Source of the DNA: Cryptomeria japonica
Lineage: Eukaryota; Streptophyta; Pinopsida; Cupressales; Cupressaceae
DNA length: 64,000 bases
NCBI RefSeq assembly: GCF_030272615.1
Contig: NC_081405.1
Location: 308,488,014-308,552,013, forward strand
Direction of reading: 5' to 3'
Positions 47,501-60,200 of this stretch are shown piece by piece. Numbering within the stretch: position 1 is the stretch's first letter; each line of letters starts with the position of its first letter. Made by a program: the position numbers and the translations under genes. A model generated the notes under the pieces. That model did not search any database, was not told the origin of the DNA, and saw only the letters and a list, made by a program, of their open reading frames with translations.

Positions 47501-48804
47501 ATTATGGAGAGACTTTTGCACCGATATCTAGGATTGAAGCTGTAAGATTATTTCTTGCCTATGCTACTTATAAAAACTACACGGTTTATCAAATGGATGT
47601 TAAATGTGCAGTTTTGAATGGGGATCTCGATGAGGAAGTTTATATTAACTAATCTGATGGTTTTTCACTATCAGATGATACAGATATGGTTTACAGGTTA
47701 AGGAAAGCTTTATATGGATTGAAACAAGCACCTAGAGCTTGGTATGCAAGGTTGGATAAATATATTTTGAAGCTTGGTTTTACTAAAGGTAGTGCTGATA
47801 GTAATTTATATTATAAAATTACTAATGATGATATACTGATTGTTGAAGTATTTGTTGATGACATTATTTTTGGAGGTGAAGATAAATTATGCATAGAATT
47901 TTATAAGAATATGGAGAAAGAATTTGAGATGTCTATGATTGGTGAGATGAATTTTTTCTTAGGTTTGTAGATTACTTAGACTGACAAAGGTATTTTTATC
48001 TATCAAACTAAATATGCTAAGGAATTGTTAAAGAAATTTGGTATTGGAGATTCTAAACCGATAAGTACACCTATGGTTACAAGTGAGAAATTGACAAGAA
48101 AAGATGTTTCTGCACTGGTAAATCCTACAAGATACAAATCTGTGATTGGAGGTCTACTTTATTTGACTCAGACTAGGCCTGATATTATGAATGTTGTTTC
48201 TATTGTTTCAAGATTTTAGAGTGATCCTAGAGAAAATCATGAGATGGCGGTAAAAAGGATTTTTAGATACTTGCAAGGTACATCAGAATATGGCTTATGG
48301 TACCTTAAGGATGATAACTTTACTTTATGTGCATATACAGATGCTGATTGGGTTGGAGATGTTGATGACTGAAAGAGTACTTTCGATGGAGCTTTCTTTC
48401 TTAGAAAGAAGTTGGTTTCATGGATCAATAAGAAATAGTTATGTACTTATTTATCTACTGTTGAAGCTGAGTATGTTGCTAATGCTACTAACTGTACACA
48501 AGTTTTATGGATGAAGAAAATGTTGAAAGATATAAAGGTGGATTGTGATGCACCGATAGTTGCTCACTATGATAACTTTGCTGCTAATGATATATCAAAG
48601 AATCTAGTATTTCATTCTAAGACAAAGCACATATCTATCAAGTATAACTTTTTGAAGGAGAAGGTAGAAGCAAATGAAGTTAGATTGGTTTATGTGAACA
48701 CTAAAGAAGAGATTGCAAATATTTTCACTAAACCTTTATCCAAGGAAGCATTTAAGTACCTGAGAGATAGATTGGGGGTTTTTGCCCCTTCGACAGAGAC
48801 TTGA
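44580..48804 (+). pseudogene. Element C gag-pol polyprotein (decayed)
   Basis: Gag starts at ATG 44580 and is broken by several frameshifts up to about 45400. From the zinc knuckle (FKYFACNKIGHFPSRC, first Cys changed to Tyr, about 45420) one frame holds to TGA 48802-48804. Protease WVVDSGCSHHMTGD (about 45752). Pre-integrase HKTLCHVNFD..CKECQMGK. Integrase has HTNLCGP (catalytic Asp changed to Asn), LRSDHGGKF, and NGVVDMKN (catalytic Glu changed to Asp), so its triad is lost. RT has QMDVKCAVLNGDLDEE and VFVDDIIF. RNase H lies at about 48320-48760. Nine stops in this frame, for example 46054, 46261, 47068, 47650, 47968, 47977, 48217, 48370 and 48436. Confidence 0.9.
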
Positions 48805-49159
48805 TTGATGTGGTTTGGCATCAGTTCAACATGCATTATTAGACATACTATTCATTTTGGCAGGAATGTAGGATGCTACTGCTCAGGGGGAATAGTTAGT
48901 TTTGATATTCAAAGGCTTATGTTTTTGCTTTGATATTTCTATCAGATTTATGGCATTGATGTCAAAGGGGGAGAGATAGTGATGTGAAATAGTAAATATC
49001 AAAGGGAGAAATATTATTCATAGGGGGAGAGATACTGATATTCAGAGCTATATGCAGGTGATCGTTGGTTGTCTTCCACAGGGCGAGACTTGTTAGGCAT
49101 TTCTTGGTACTTAGATGTTTTTCACATCTAGTGTTGCAATCAATGACAAAGGGGGAGAT
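48805..49159 (+). other. 3' tail of element C with repeated polypurine motifs
   Basis: AAAGGGGGAG at 48964 and 49148, AGGGGGAG at 49022 and a diverged AAAGGGAGAA at 49001; the last copy abuts the LTR. Matches the multi-PPT layout of element B. Confidence 0.75.
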
Positions 49160-50379
49160 TGTTGGCCACTTGGTGGAATTGATTATGTGTTGCATTGATG
49201 TTTTGTCATGGATGTCAACACTAGCTATTTGGATGCTTTACCGACACACTTCTAGTCTTGATAGGATGAGTGGTTTTTGGTTAACTTGGATCCAGCATGA
49301 TCCGGTAGACTCCGGTATAATTTGGTTATGGAATTGGCTTATTCATGATACTTATACTCACATTTGGTCAATTGGTTTTGTTCTGGTGATTGGATGCTAT
49401 CTTGCTTGCTTAGAAGATTGGTTTTTGGTTCTAGTGAGGGTTTCACTGGCAGAGCTTTTGGTGGAGATCTTTGATGAATTGCATAAGTGGTGTTGGTGCT
49501 GCTTCTAATGGTGTTTTAGGATGCTGTTGGTGATCATGTTCAAGACTTGGCATTTGAAGATCATTGTTGAAGCATGTGGACCTATACTTGGTCCCGGTTG
49601 ATCTAGGTTATGGACCGACATTGATGTAATGTGTGGATAGGACCTATTGTTATATTTTTGGGATGTCTTATGTGTTGATATTATTTGTTCTGGTCTAAGG
49701 CCGACATGGTTTGTAATTATGTAATTGGTTTATTATCTGGTGGCTGACCTAATTGTTTATGGTCGAGGGTTTGTATAAATAAGATGTAGGATCTCATTGT
49801 AGATCATCATGGTTAATGCAACAGGTCATGGTCAAAGAATTTAATGTGCAAATAATGTAATATCATTTAGGTAGAGGAGTTGGTCAATCATTGGAGATTG
49901 AATTGGGTTTATGTAAGAGGATTTAGTCCTCCGGTATTGAGCTTAACCAGAACTGTACTCAAGCATAGGAGGTGCTATCTTTTGTAGTTCAACATTTCTT
50001 CAGATTGTAGTCTGGATTTGTATGTAGTCAGCAAGGCTCTTTTTGTGATGAGTAGTGTGCTCTAGGCTGTTGGCCTTCTTGCAAGTGCAGGCCCCTTCAT
50101 TGTAATTTACATACTTAATGCAAAAGTATTATCTGATTGTGGGTAGGCTTCTCACCATGGTTTTTCCCTTTATCGAGTTTTCCACCTACAAATTGGAGTG
50201 TTGTGTGGATGGCTTTTATTTTGTGAATATTGTTTATGCTTAATTGGTTTAATTGCTATTCCGGTTTAATTGTTTTGGGTTCTAGTATTAAAGTTTAAAT
50301 TGCTAATGCTTCCGGTAATCTGTGACAACTGATTCACCCCCCCTCTTAGTTGTCTTACAGTTATATGGACTGTCTAACA
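49160..50379 (+). repeat. 3' LTR of element C
   Basis: 1220 bp, TGTTGGCCACTTGGTGG to CTGTCTAACA, followed by TGTCA. Confidence 0.9.
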
Positions 50380-50384
50380 TGTCA

Positions 50385-50750
50385 TGACTATCTTACTACT
50401 ATATTTGTGATAGAGACACTGTCATATCACTCCTTACAAGCATGATATGATGTTGTGATTTTGTTCACTTGCCTTGGTTTTTATGATATATGCAATTGTA
50501 CATGTTGTCTTGTGATTATTGGTGGTTGTAGGATTGCAGGTACAAGACATCGACTCCATCTGGTCGCATAAGTTTGAGCATTTCTTTATCCAAATAGAAA
50601 TTTGATCAAAGGTGACATGGGTTCCTTCTACACAATCTAGGCTTAAGTTGATACCCTTGTCAATTAGTGTTTTGGCTTGAGTCATTGGTTCACTGTCATG
50701 TGGCATGTTGTTCAACCCTACGTTGGGTTGCTTTGTGAGCTGTGATTATT
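50385..50750. other. Unique spacer right of element C
   Basis: No gene or repeat recognised. Confidence 0.35.
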
Positions 50751-50754
50751 TATT

Positions 50755-51440
50755 AAACTAATATTTTTTTAATTCATATAGCTTATTAAGTATTAAAATA
50801 AATTGACAGATGACATTGATGTATTATATTAATGTTATTTTATGGATTTATATTTTATTGGTGCCTTTTATTATTATTATTATTATTCGATGGTTAATGT
50901 TTATTTCAATATTTATTAATTGAGCCTTTGAACTACTGCATTTATTATTTATTTATTTAATCATTTATTTATTGTTAGGTTGTTGGGTTATTTATTTATT
51001 GGTTATTTAATTTTCTATTTTTTAATTAATTATTTATTTATTTGATTTGTTGTTTATTTATTTATTGGTTATTTATTTGTTATTATTTATCTACTTACCC
51101 CCTTGTTATGATTGGCCCTCTTGGGAGTTGTGATTGTGAAGATATTGTTATTATTTGTTTATTTAGTAATATTATTTTGTGGTTTAACCTTTATTGGGTA
51201 TTATATTTATTTATTATATTTATTACACCTTTCTATTTTATTTATTGATTAATGGGCTTATTTATTATTTATTATTGTTTATTCTTTTACCCATTTGTTT
51301 ATTTATTATTTACCCTACCTGAGAGTTTTGGATAATTTAAATAATATTATTTTATATTATTTTCACCTTGGTTTTGAATATGGTAGGTTTGAAATATTAT
51401 GTTCTAATTATTTTTTATTAACAAACATATTTCATAGTTT
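50755..51440. repeat. TTTA/TTAT-rich low-complexity tract
   Basis: Dominated by imperfect TTTA, TTAT and TTATTTAT units, densest at 50860-51350. It lies just beyond the 3' side of the minus-strand elements that follow. The open frames inside are products of the repeats. Confidence 0.7.
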
Positions 51441-51479
51441 TGAATGAAGTTATATTTATATGGCTTTTTGAGCATTGTT

Positions 51480-53285
51480 TTTTATTAGGGGAAAACAGGT
51501 TTTGAAGGGCCCCTGAAACCCTTTACATCATTAGATCAAAAGCTAGCCCTTAGAGCACATAGAAAAGACAACTGACCAAAAAACAAAAAGGTAGCAGCAG
51601 AAAGACAAAACACCTAGGACCTAAAGACAAGACAATAGATAAAACAAAAAAAAGCCAAGACTAGGTAAAGTTCTTTAGCAACTCGGTAGCTTCCAACTCC
51701 AGTTGCTCCATGTTCTCAGTAGTCCACTTCATTTCGTCAATCTCTCTTCTTTAGCTTTAATTTTTTTTGGTTCTTGTGTGAGTTCTTCTTCCATGACCCA
51801 TCTCCTTATCTTCAGGGATGTCTTCCTTCACCTCAGTGGTGTCCCAAAAGGCCTTTTCCCCTTGGTCACTTACAAGATTGCTGATAAGAAGCTTAATGCT
51901 ATCAGAGATGGTATTTAAAATCTTATGACTCTACTCCCCAATATTTTAGAGAGTCTTCTCAACCCCTTCCAACCCTTTTTTAGTATCCCCAGCTCTGTTT
52001 TACAAGATTTGAAAGCTATTGCGTTGGGCATTTATGATTTCCTTTGCATTACTAATAGCCTTGGTAAGCTCACTTATACATTTAGGGAGGGAATTGAATT
52101 TACCATTACCAGTAGCTTCTAAAGTTTCAATTTTGCTGGCCTCCTCGATCTGTTTTGCTTTTATGCTAGTTATTTCCTTCTGAACCCAAAGGAAAACCTT
52201 GTTGAAGTAGTCTATGTTGTTTTTGAAACAAAGGTCAATATCCAGATGGGATCCATCTCAGGCCTTGTCTCCCGTAGGATCCAAGTTCACCTCCAGACCC
52301 ACCTCCTTTGACTCTGCATTCTTAGCTTCCTTCATGGATGTGTCCTCCTCATCCAATCCCTTATTAGATTCCTTGGAACTAGTAGGGAAGGGTGAATGGA
52401 TCTTAGCTCCCAAATCCTCACTTTTTAGAATCTTCTCCTTTTGCTTCTAGCTAGAGAGGATTTGAACCTCCTTGTTGTCTGTCTCCATATCATCTTTAAT
52501 CTCATTTTCTTCCTCATACCAACTATCATCATCCTCCCCCTTTTGCTTCCTTCAAGCTAACCCTTTACCCTAATCCTCTTTCCCTATTTTCCTTTTTTGC
52601 TTGCTTGGCCTAGTGATATGGGGGTTGTCCTCAACATATGCCTTTGCGTCGTAACCTTCACCATCATTATCATCTGAATCATCCAATTCATCGTCCATCT
52701 TATAAAACTCTACAATATTCAGTTTAACCATGGTATTTTTCATGTGGTTGTACATAACCACCATAAGACCCTTATGCATAGTAGGATTGGTTTTGGGATT
52801 AGAGATAGCATCCATAATCCTGACATTTAGGGCATAGAACAAGTAGTAGGGGATGAAAATTTTCTCCTTGTATAGGAGATGGTTGAGAATAACAAAATGG
52901 TAGCTATAAACCCTAGTATATCTACCATCTAAAGTAATAAATTCCATAATAGCAAACAAAACGCATCGCCAGATCATCTTGAATACCTTAGGGGAGTAGT
53001 AAGTGTGACTTCCCTTCACCAGCTTTACTTTTTCCTACCCCTGTAGAATTTGATACCATACATCAACAGACCCGTAGCCTCAATGATAATGGTATCATTC
53101 ACCTTAACCTTCCTATTGCCAATGGTCACAGTGCCCTTATTCCACCCCTATTTGAAAATCCTAGTGATTTCCGTCCATCTTTCTTGCATTCTCTTGATGT
53201 AATCCATCATTTTTGCTGCTTGCAGCATAGCCCAAACCTAGGGATAGTCCCGCCATTTATCAATTTTAGTTTCCTCCATTCACCC
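51480..53285 (-). pseudogene. Unrecognised retroelement-associated reading frame
   Basis: On the minus strand, from about 53285 down to about 51490, a coding-like sequence is broken by stops and at least one frameshift (near 53030). Order: an N-terminal part with MQERWTEITRIF and TVTIGNRKVKVNDTIIIEATGL; a central part with GRYTRVYSYHFVILNHLL and a following IPYYLFYALN; an acidic linker (DDELDDSDDNDGEG) and basic KQKRK; a Lys/Glu-rich, coiled-coil-like section; and a hydrophobic C-terminal stretch near 51.6 kb. The first two parts match in pattern the frame after pol in element E (63384-64000). It has no RT, integrase or nuclease motif. It may be an extra ORF of a decayed Gypsy element or a 3' passenger of the adjacent LINE. 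Confidence 0.55.
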
Positions 53286-53589
53286 TGTATTCTTATCAAT
53301 TTTTGTTGACTATAATTTCATGCAAATACCACTCTTCGATGTGGAGTTTCTTTTTAGCACGGAAGAAGCCTCTAGAAGCCAATGGATATTTCTTAAGCTT
53401 TCGCTCCAAAAGGAAAAAAGATACCCACAAAGCATACGAGATGATATGGAAATTACTAATGTACCTCCCTCTCAGCTACTTACAGTACCGTTTCATGATG
53501 CCACAACCACCCCTACCATCTCAGGAAATGATTTCAAATCCTAACTTGTTTACCATGATATCTTTCATAATTTAAAATGTCACATGCCA

Positions 53590-55786
53590 CTCGAGGGAGC
53601 TCACCCTTTCCATTCCAAATTTTGATTTTCCCACTTCGTACTGCCTCATTGGTGGCCCAATCAGTGCTCTTGTTGGCCTCTCTATAATCATGAGAAATGT
53701 AAGACTAGTTTAATCCCTCAAGCATCTCCCAAGCCATGTCAATGATATTTTTAACCATCCATGAGGGTTGATACTTACCAAGGAGGCAATTGATAATGTT
53801 TTTAGAATCCCCCTCGAGCTATTAAAATTTGACTCCCAGATTGTGTTCTAATTTGATATCTTGGAGGATGCCCAAAGCTTCAACTAGATGATTAGTTTGG
53901 TTCCCCAAGGGGAAGGCCACCGCTCCTATGCAAAAGCCAGTACAATTCTGTATACCTCTACCATAGCCAGCTGGCCCTGGGTTCCCTTTAGCACCCCCAT
54001 CGAAGTTAGCCCTAATCTAGTCATTGGGAGGAAAAGACAAACATCACATCCTTCTTTTGAGTTGGTTGGTATTGATGTACATGTGGGCTAGGATGTTCCA
54101 ACTCTTTAGTACATAAAAATCATCCTTGCTATTGCAGTAATAAGATCCACTATCCATCACATTCTCAACAAAATTGTATTTTATCTTAGCCTAAACCACC
54201 TTGGAGGGGTTAATGTCATTCCTAAAAATTTTGTTATTCCTTTCTTTCCGGATACCCCATAGGATATGTGGAAAGGAAAACTTCCATAAATTTCTTATGG
54301 TTGAATTGTTTGTATTACAAGACCAACTCCTGAAACAATGTTGAATCTCCTCTGGGAACACACAATTTAAATCCCAATGCTGGATAAACATAGCCCAGAT
54401 ACGTTTTACAAAAGGACAGTGGATAAAAATATGGTTCACGAATTCCTCATCATTGAGACATAGATAACATCTATTGGGGATGCAAAATCCCCTTTTTCTC
54501 AGGTTATCTATGGTTAAAATTTTATTTTGTAAAAGATTCCATAAAAAATAATTAATTTTAGGAGTCAAACCTGAACACCAGGCCTTAGCCCAATGGGGAC
54601 TAGGGTCTTGAGACTGAGCCAACATAAGGATAGCATACACCACATAACAAGCCCCTGAAGGGGTACCTCTCTACACTAGGTGGTCCTCCCTTCTTGGGTT
54701 AATAACTGCATGGTTGATCACTAAGTTAACCTGCTTTAAGTTAGGATAAATAGAGTTGAGGTCCACCCACTTTTGATCTCTCCAATAGTCAGCAACTTTA
54801 ACACCAAACTTGTCCTTGTAGGTTTGTATGATCATATGAGAAACACAATTATCATTAAGAGGAGCTCCTCTAATCTAGTGATCATCCCAGAAATCCACCT
54901 TTTTGTCATTACCAATGGCCCAAAATTTGCCCAAACTCACAATACCTTTAGCATGGGTAACATTGTTCCAAATGGTAGAGCCACTCAGTATCTGATTAGA
55001 GGCAAGGAAATCTTCCATGGTAGGGATCACACATAAGTATTTAGCCTTCCAAATTTCATTCTACTCACTAGTTCCCTCATAGATTCTCCAAATTTGTTTA
55101 GCCAAAAGGGTCTTGTTCAAGGTTCTAATATTTCTCAAGCCCAGTCCCCCCACCTTTTTTTGTTTGTAGACATTATCCCAAGCAATGAGGGCAACTCTCT
55201 TCTTTTCCTCAACCCCAAACGAGAGGAAATCTTTCTGAATTTTCTCAATAGCATCTACAAATTTGTGAGGAATTTTGAAGAGGCTTAAAGTACTAACCGG
55301 AAGACTTTGGAGAGAATATTTTAATAGATGGATTTTACCAGCTTGACTAAGAAGGGTACCTTTCAATCTAGTCAGCTTCATGTTGAATCTATTAATAAGA
55401 CAATTCCAAAAAAAATCCATAGGTTTCATGCCAAAAGGAAGACCCGGGTCAATAGATGGGGGCTTACCAATTTGGCATCCAAGAATCTGGGCCATCCTAT
55501 TTTGTCTATCGTCTGGGGTGTTGAAGAAGAATACAAAGCTTTTCTCCCAATTAATCGCTTAACCCAAAGTAGAACTATAAGTATTGAGAAGGTTCTTTAT
55601 AATAGAAGCTTCTTTGATTGATGACATGCCCATTAAGATGGTATCATCAAAAAATTATTGGTGGGAACAGGCTTTGAATCTAGAAGAGGGAGAGACTCCC
55701 AACAAGAGACCTTGAGAAAAAAATCTATTAATAAATCTACCTAGACATTCAGCTAGAATAATGAAGAGAATAGGGGAGATGGGGTT
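53590..55786 (-). pseudogene. LINE (L1-type) ORF2: RT C-terminus, zinc-binding domain, RNase H
   Basis: One minus-strand frame from 55786 to about 53600. It opens inside the RT at NPISPILFIILAECLGRF and has the active-site box as FFDDTILMG (55630-55655; Ala of FADD replaced by Phe, a stop just before). The RT thumb/linker follows (GLGLRNIRTLNKTLLAKQIWR, 55.1 kb), then zf-RVT (INYFLWNLLQNKILTIDNL..CYLCLNDEEFVNHIFIHC, 54.4-54.6 kb) and RNase H (ANFDGGAKGNPGPAGYG at 54.0 kb, then VEALG, LEGDS and HDYREANKSTDWA). Several nonsense codons but no frameshift. The 5' end is missing because element E starts at 55787. Confidence 0.88.
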
Positions 55787-57101
55787 TGATGAGCTTAAAA
55801 TATGCTCATAATTTGGATGTTATGATAAACTTTTAAATGCCTTTACTTTTGTTATTTCATGGCTGTTCAAACTTTATTGAAACCTTTTATTGGGATATCT
55901 TGTAGCAAGATACTTTTATATTCCTGTAGCTCATTGTGTTGACTTGATTGCATTTATTGCCCCATTGACTCCCTAAAATGATTGGTATATCGTATACAGT
56001 TTTTGAATGATGAAGTAGATTTAAAATGTGTGATTAATGAATAGATATCGTGTATGTGCCATACGCCTTTTCTGTTACCTGTTACCTTTTGTTTCACAGG
56101 TTGTTGAAGAATGATCGAGTCAAGCGCAGCCGATGTCGGCCTTGCAGTAAAATCCATTTCCTGCACGACTTCGAGGGAGCTCCGACGAAGACTCTTTGAT
56201 CGAAACCATGGGAAAGAATTTTAATGACAGTCAATCTAGAAAGAGTGGATTGCTAGATTCTCTCTGGATCGAGTTGAACGCATAAATTCATTTATGAAGT
56301 TTGTTCTTTGATTCGGAGATATATTTTACTTCCACGTCTTTCTTTGATGGGGTTAGTTAGTTAGTTGCTGTCCTGTTTTTAAATAAAGTTCTCCTCTTGC
56401 GCGAGGGAGAAGGAGGGAAAAAGAGAGATGATAGTTAGAGTAAGATAGAATCAGAGTAGTAGATATCATGTAAGAATCAATATGATAATGAAAGACAGAA
56501 TCTGTTTAACCAGAGACAAAGTTTGTTGTTAGTTTCCATATCAACAAAACAATGTATATCATTGTGTTTTTATGAATAAAGTTCAATGAAGTTCTGAGTT
56601 TAGCATCTGCGTAATCAGTAGATGCTTGCTAAGGGGGCCCACTTAGTAAGTATTTGTAGCTAGTTAGTTAATTGTTCTTTCCTGTTAAGCTTCAGTTTGC
56701 TTTCATCTTTAAATTTTTTATACAAACTCAGCCTTATATTGCTCCTGTAGCATAAGGAGTCCATCATTGTGCCTGTTCCTGTAGCATAAGGTCAGTTCAT
56801 AGTTTGTGTTTCAGTTGTAGTTATCATGGTTTCTATTTTAATCAAATCATAGTTGAGTTAAATAACTTTGCATTACCTTCCTGTAGCATAGATAGAATTT
56901 CTTTCCAGTATATATTTCTTCTAAGATTTGACCAAAACGAGTTCCTAGTGCATATATTTTGCTGTGTCATTTAAAGTATACGTCCCCTGGTTTGACAAGT
57001 AAATGAACGTCTATAGAGAGAGATATTGGTCACCTGTTGGAATGCCCAATTACCAGGAAAGGTTTTACTATGATTTTCATATCCTTTTGTGGGCGCGACC
57101 A
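55787..57101 (+). repeat. 5' LTR of element E
   Basis: About 1.3 kb, from TGATGAGCTTAAAATATG, where LINE homology stops, to GGGCGCGACCA just before the PBS. CCTGTAGCATA recurs three times (about 56.74-56.89 kb). The ends are inferred from the LINE break and the PBS, since the 3' LTR is unavailable. Confidence 0.7.
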
Positions 57102-57105
57102 TTTT

Positions 57106-57123
57106 TGGCGCCGTTGCCGGGGA
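57106..57123 (+). other. Primer-binding site of element E
   Basis: TGGCGCCGTTGCCGGGGA, the PBS typical of Athila-like Gypsy elements (Asp-tRNA type). Confidence 0.8.
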
Positions 57124-57222
57124 TGGCGTCTAGCTAGGAGTTTATCAGAAGTCATTTTTAGCATTAGTTTAGCTTGTTAGTAAAATTTTATAGATCCTTC
57201 AAGCCACTATTCATCATATTGC

Positions 57223-60200
57223 ATGCATAGAAGAAGAAGAGATGCCCTCGGAAGGTTCCTCCCTGAAAATCTATTTATTGAACTACCATTTGACCCAGCT
57301 GACAATGAACCTGAGGAAAATCCATTCACTCTATTATTCCAGCAACCAAACATGGCAAATAATCCACCTCCTGCATTTGAGTTTCCCATTGTTCCCTAGG
57401 GAGATACTGACAATCTTAAAAACATTCCCTCTTCTTTGCTTCCAAAGTTTTATGGCCTGGTCACAGAGGACCCAGAAACCTTTCTGTTTGAATTTGATGT
57501 CCTCTGTCGCAGTTATGACTACAACACAGACGCTCATAAACTGAAGTTATTTCCTTCCACCTTTAAGGAAGGAGCTCTCAGATGGTTCATGAGTCTAGGA
57601 AGAGGTGTCGTCGATAGTTGGGCAGCCATGTAAACGAAATTCCTTGAAAAGTATAAGGAATATTGTAAGAGCACTAGCAAAGGTGATGACATATTCTAAA
57701 TTCAACAGAAGGATGATGAAAGTCTGGAAGATTATATTTCCAGATTCTTGTTTTTACTACAGAGGAACTCAAACCATACTCTCAATGAGGATTCTCAGAA
57801 ACTACTATTTCTAAGGGGAATCAGTGATGCCTGTATAGACACCTTGGACTTGATCGGAAGAGGTGATATAACCCAACTGCCTTGGGATGATATAAAGAAA
57901 ATATGTCTTAACTACTCTCGATCAATAGTTAAGAAAGGTCGAGGTCATCATGCTACAATAAGGAAGTCTTCTTCTAGTGGAGTTTCTTGAATGGAGATAA
58001 CAAATTTGCTATCTGACTTCAAGCAGGATGTCATTAATAATATGGCTACACAACTGGACACTATGCAAGCTCGAAAGAAACATGAGGAGGCTGAAGTAGT
58101 TTTGGTCGAGTTCTGTCCATACTGCAGACAAAAGAAGCGTGACTGCAGATGCAAGATGGTGGCTAATTTGGAAGCCAAATAACTACCTATTGACTTCAAG
58201 CTAGTAGAAGGAGATGATAATCAAGTGTTCTTTGTTGCACAAAGGAGACCATGGGCCCAAAGACAAGGTATGCCTCAAGATCCTTTAACTTTTGGTAATT
58301 CCTATTCTGGCTATAATAACCAATGGCAACATGCATATGGACCACCACCACCCTGGAATCCACCTCAACCAAATTGGCCTAATTATCAGAACCAGTAATG
58401 GCAATCCCCTCAAGGAGGATGGCAGTAGCTACAAGGGCAATGGACCCCACCTTCAGGAAATTGGCAACAAAATCCTCAATGGTGAGGCCCTTAGCAATGG
58501 CAAAATCAGTTCTTTGGATTCATGCAGCTTCCATAGCCACAACCACAGGCCCTTATGCCGCCTCCTGCAGTAACTGCTACAAATCTTAGACCTCCAAAAC
58601 AAACGCCTATGCCTGCCTAGCCATTACCCAATCTCAATAATAAGCAACAACAACAGCCTCAGTAGCCTGCGTATCTTGCTGAAACCAACCAATATCAAGC
58701 TTATGCCTTAAATGTTAATGACATCCATTTGAGGTCTGGAACTACTTTACCTGCTCCAAAACCGCCTCTGATTACTGAAATATTAGATTCTCCCCATGAA
58801 GAATCTACTGCACCTGTTGTTCCTACTGAGCATATGCCCATAACTGATACAGTTCCTAAAGAGTCTGTTTTGAAAAATCAAGACAACCCACCTTTTCTTC
58901 AGAGGTTGCAAAATACTGCATATAAACCTATGGAAGAACCCACTTTTGACATTCTGGATCAGCTCAAGAATGTGCAAATTCAAATTCCTTTATTTCAGGC
59001 TATTAAAGATATTCCTATTTTTGGAAAAGCTATTAAAGAAGCATGTTTGAAGAAGCCTGGACGAAAGAAAAAGGATCCTCAAACAATTCATGTATTAGGG
59101 AAATTGGCTGATATAATGTTGGGAAATGTAGTTATTCCAAAGTATATTGACCCTGGAAGTCCTATAGTGCAGATAAATGTAAATGGTCAAGTTGTAAAAA
59201 ATGTTTTGATTGATTTAGAAGCTGCCATTAATGTCATGACAAAGCATACTATGGAATCCTTGAATATTTCAAACATTAGGTCTACACCCATAGTTCTGCA
59301 ACTTGCAGACAGTTCCACAGTTAAACCTGATGGGATAGTAGAAGATGTAATTGTCACTCTTGAATCTTGGGAGTATCTTACTGATTTCACAATATTATCA
59401 GTTAAGGCAACTTTAGGAGGGTATCCAGTTATTCTTGGTAGACCATGGTTAGCAACTGCTAATGCTTTTATAGGATGCCGTTTTGGAGATATGACCATTT
59501 ATGATGGACAGTCCACAAAGAAATTGGCTCTGTATCCGCTTGCTAGACCTCAGCTAGATTTGTCCCAACCTGTTTGGCCAGATGTGGGGGAGGAAATTGA
59601 AGAAGCCAATTCTTTGGCTCAATTAATGATGATTCAAAATGACCCATTCTCACAACTTCAGAGTGAGGATGCCTTGTTGTTTCAAATTCTAAAGTACAAC
59701 TCTGATACGGGTAGTTCATCTGATCCAAATGGTACTCATTTACAATGTTTCCTACAGCAACCAGATTCTGAAAGTTCACTACCTAAACTTCCAGCGATTT
59801 TTCATAATTTGCTTCCACAAGAGGTACAAACATTACCTGTAGACTCTATGAGTAATCTCACGGAGCAGATAGAATTGTCTCAAGGTCATTGTTTGAATAT
59901 CAATAGCAAGCTATCACAGTCTCAACAGGCTGACCTATTAAAAGTGCTACAAGAACAGCATAAAGCTTTTGCATGGGAATATGGGGATATGCAAGGAATA
60001 GATCCTCAAGTTTGTACTCATAGGATATATATCAAAGAAGATTGTTCACCAATTAGACAACCTCAAAGAAGAGTAAATCCAGTACTTAGAGAAATAGTTA
60101 AAAGTGAGCTTCAAAAGTTGCTTGATGCTGGTTTTATTTATCCAATCTCTGACAGCCAATGGGTTTCTCCATTAGTCATTGTCCCCAAGAAAGGTGGAAA

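Larger units (their letters stand above)
43304..50379 (+). mobile_element. Ty1/Copia element C, Sirevirus-like
   Basis: LTRs at 43304-44521 and 49160-50379 (about 1.22 kb), flanked by a perfect TGTCA target duplication (43299-43303 and 50380-50384). The interior has gag, protease, integrase, RT, RNase H and a multi-PPT tail. LTR identity over the first about 215 bp is roughly 88-90% by eye, the most diverged pair in the window. Related to element B in all coding parts and in its AAAGGGGGAG tail. Confidence 0.93.

Noticed and set aside
50860-51350. Possible matrix-attachment or origin-like AT tract
   Set aside because: Only simple TTTA/TTAT sequence was seen; no motif supports such a role.
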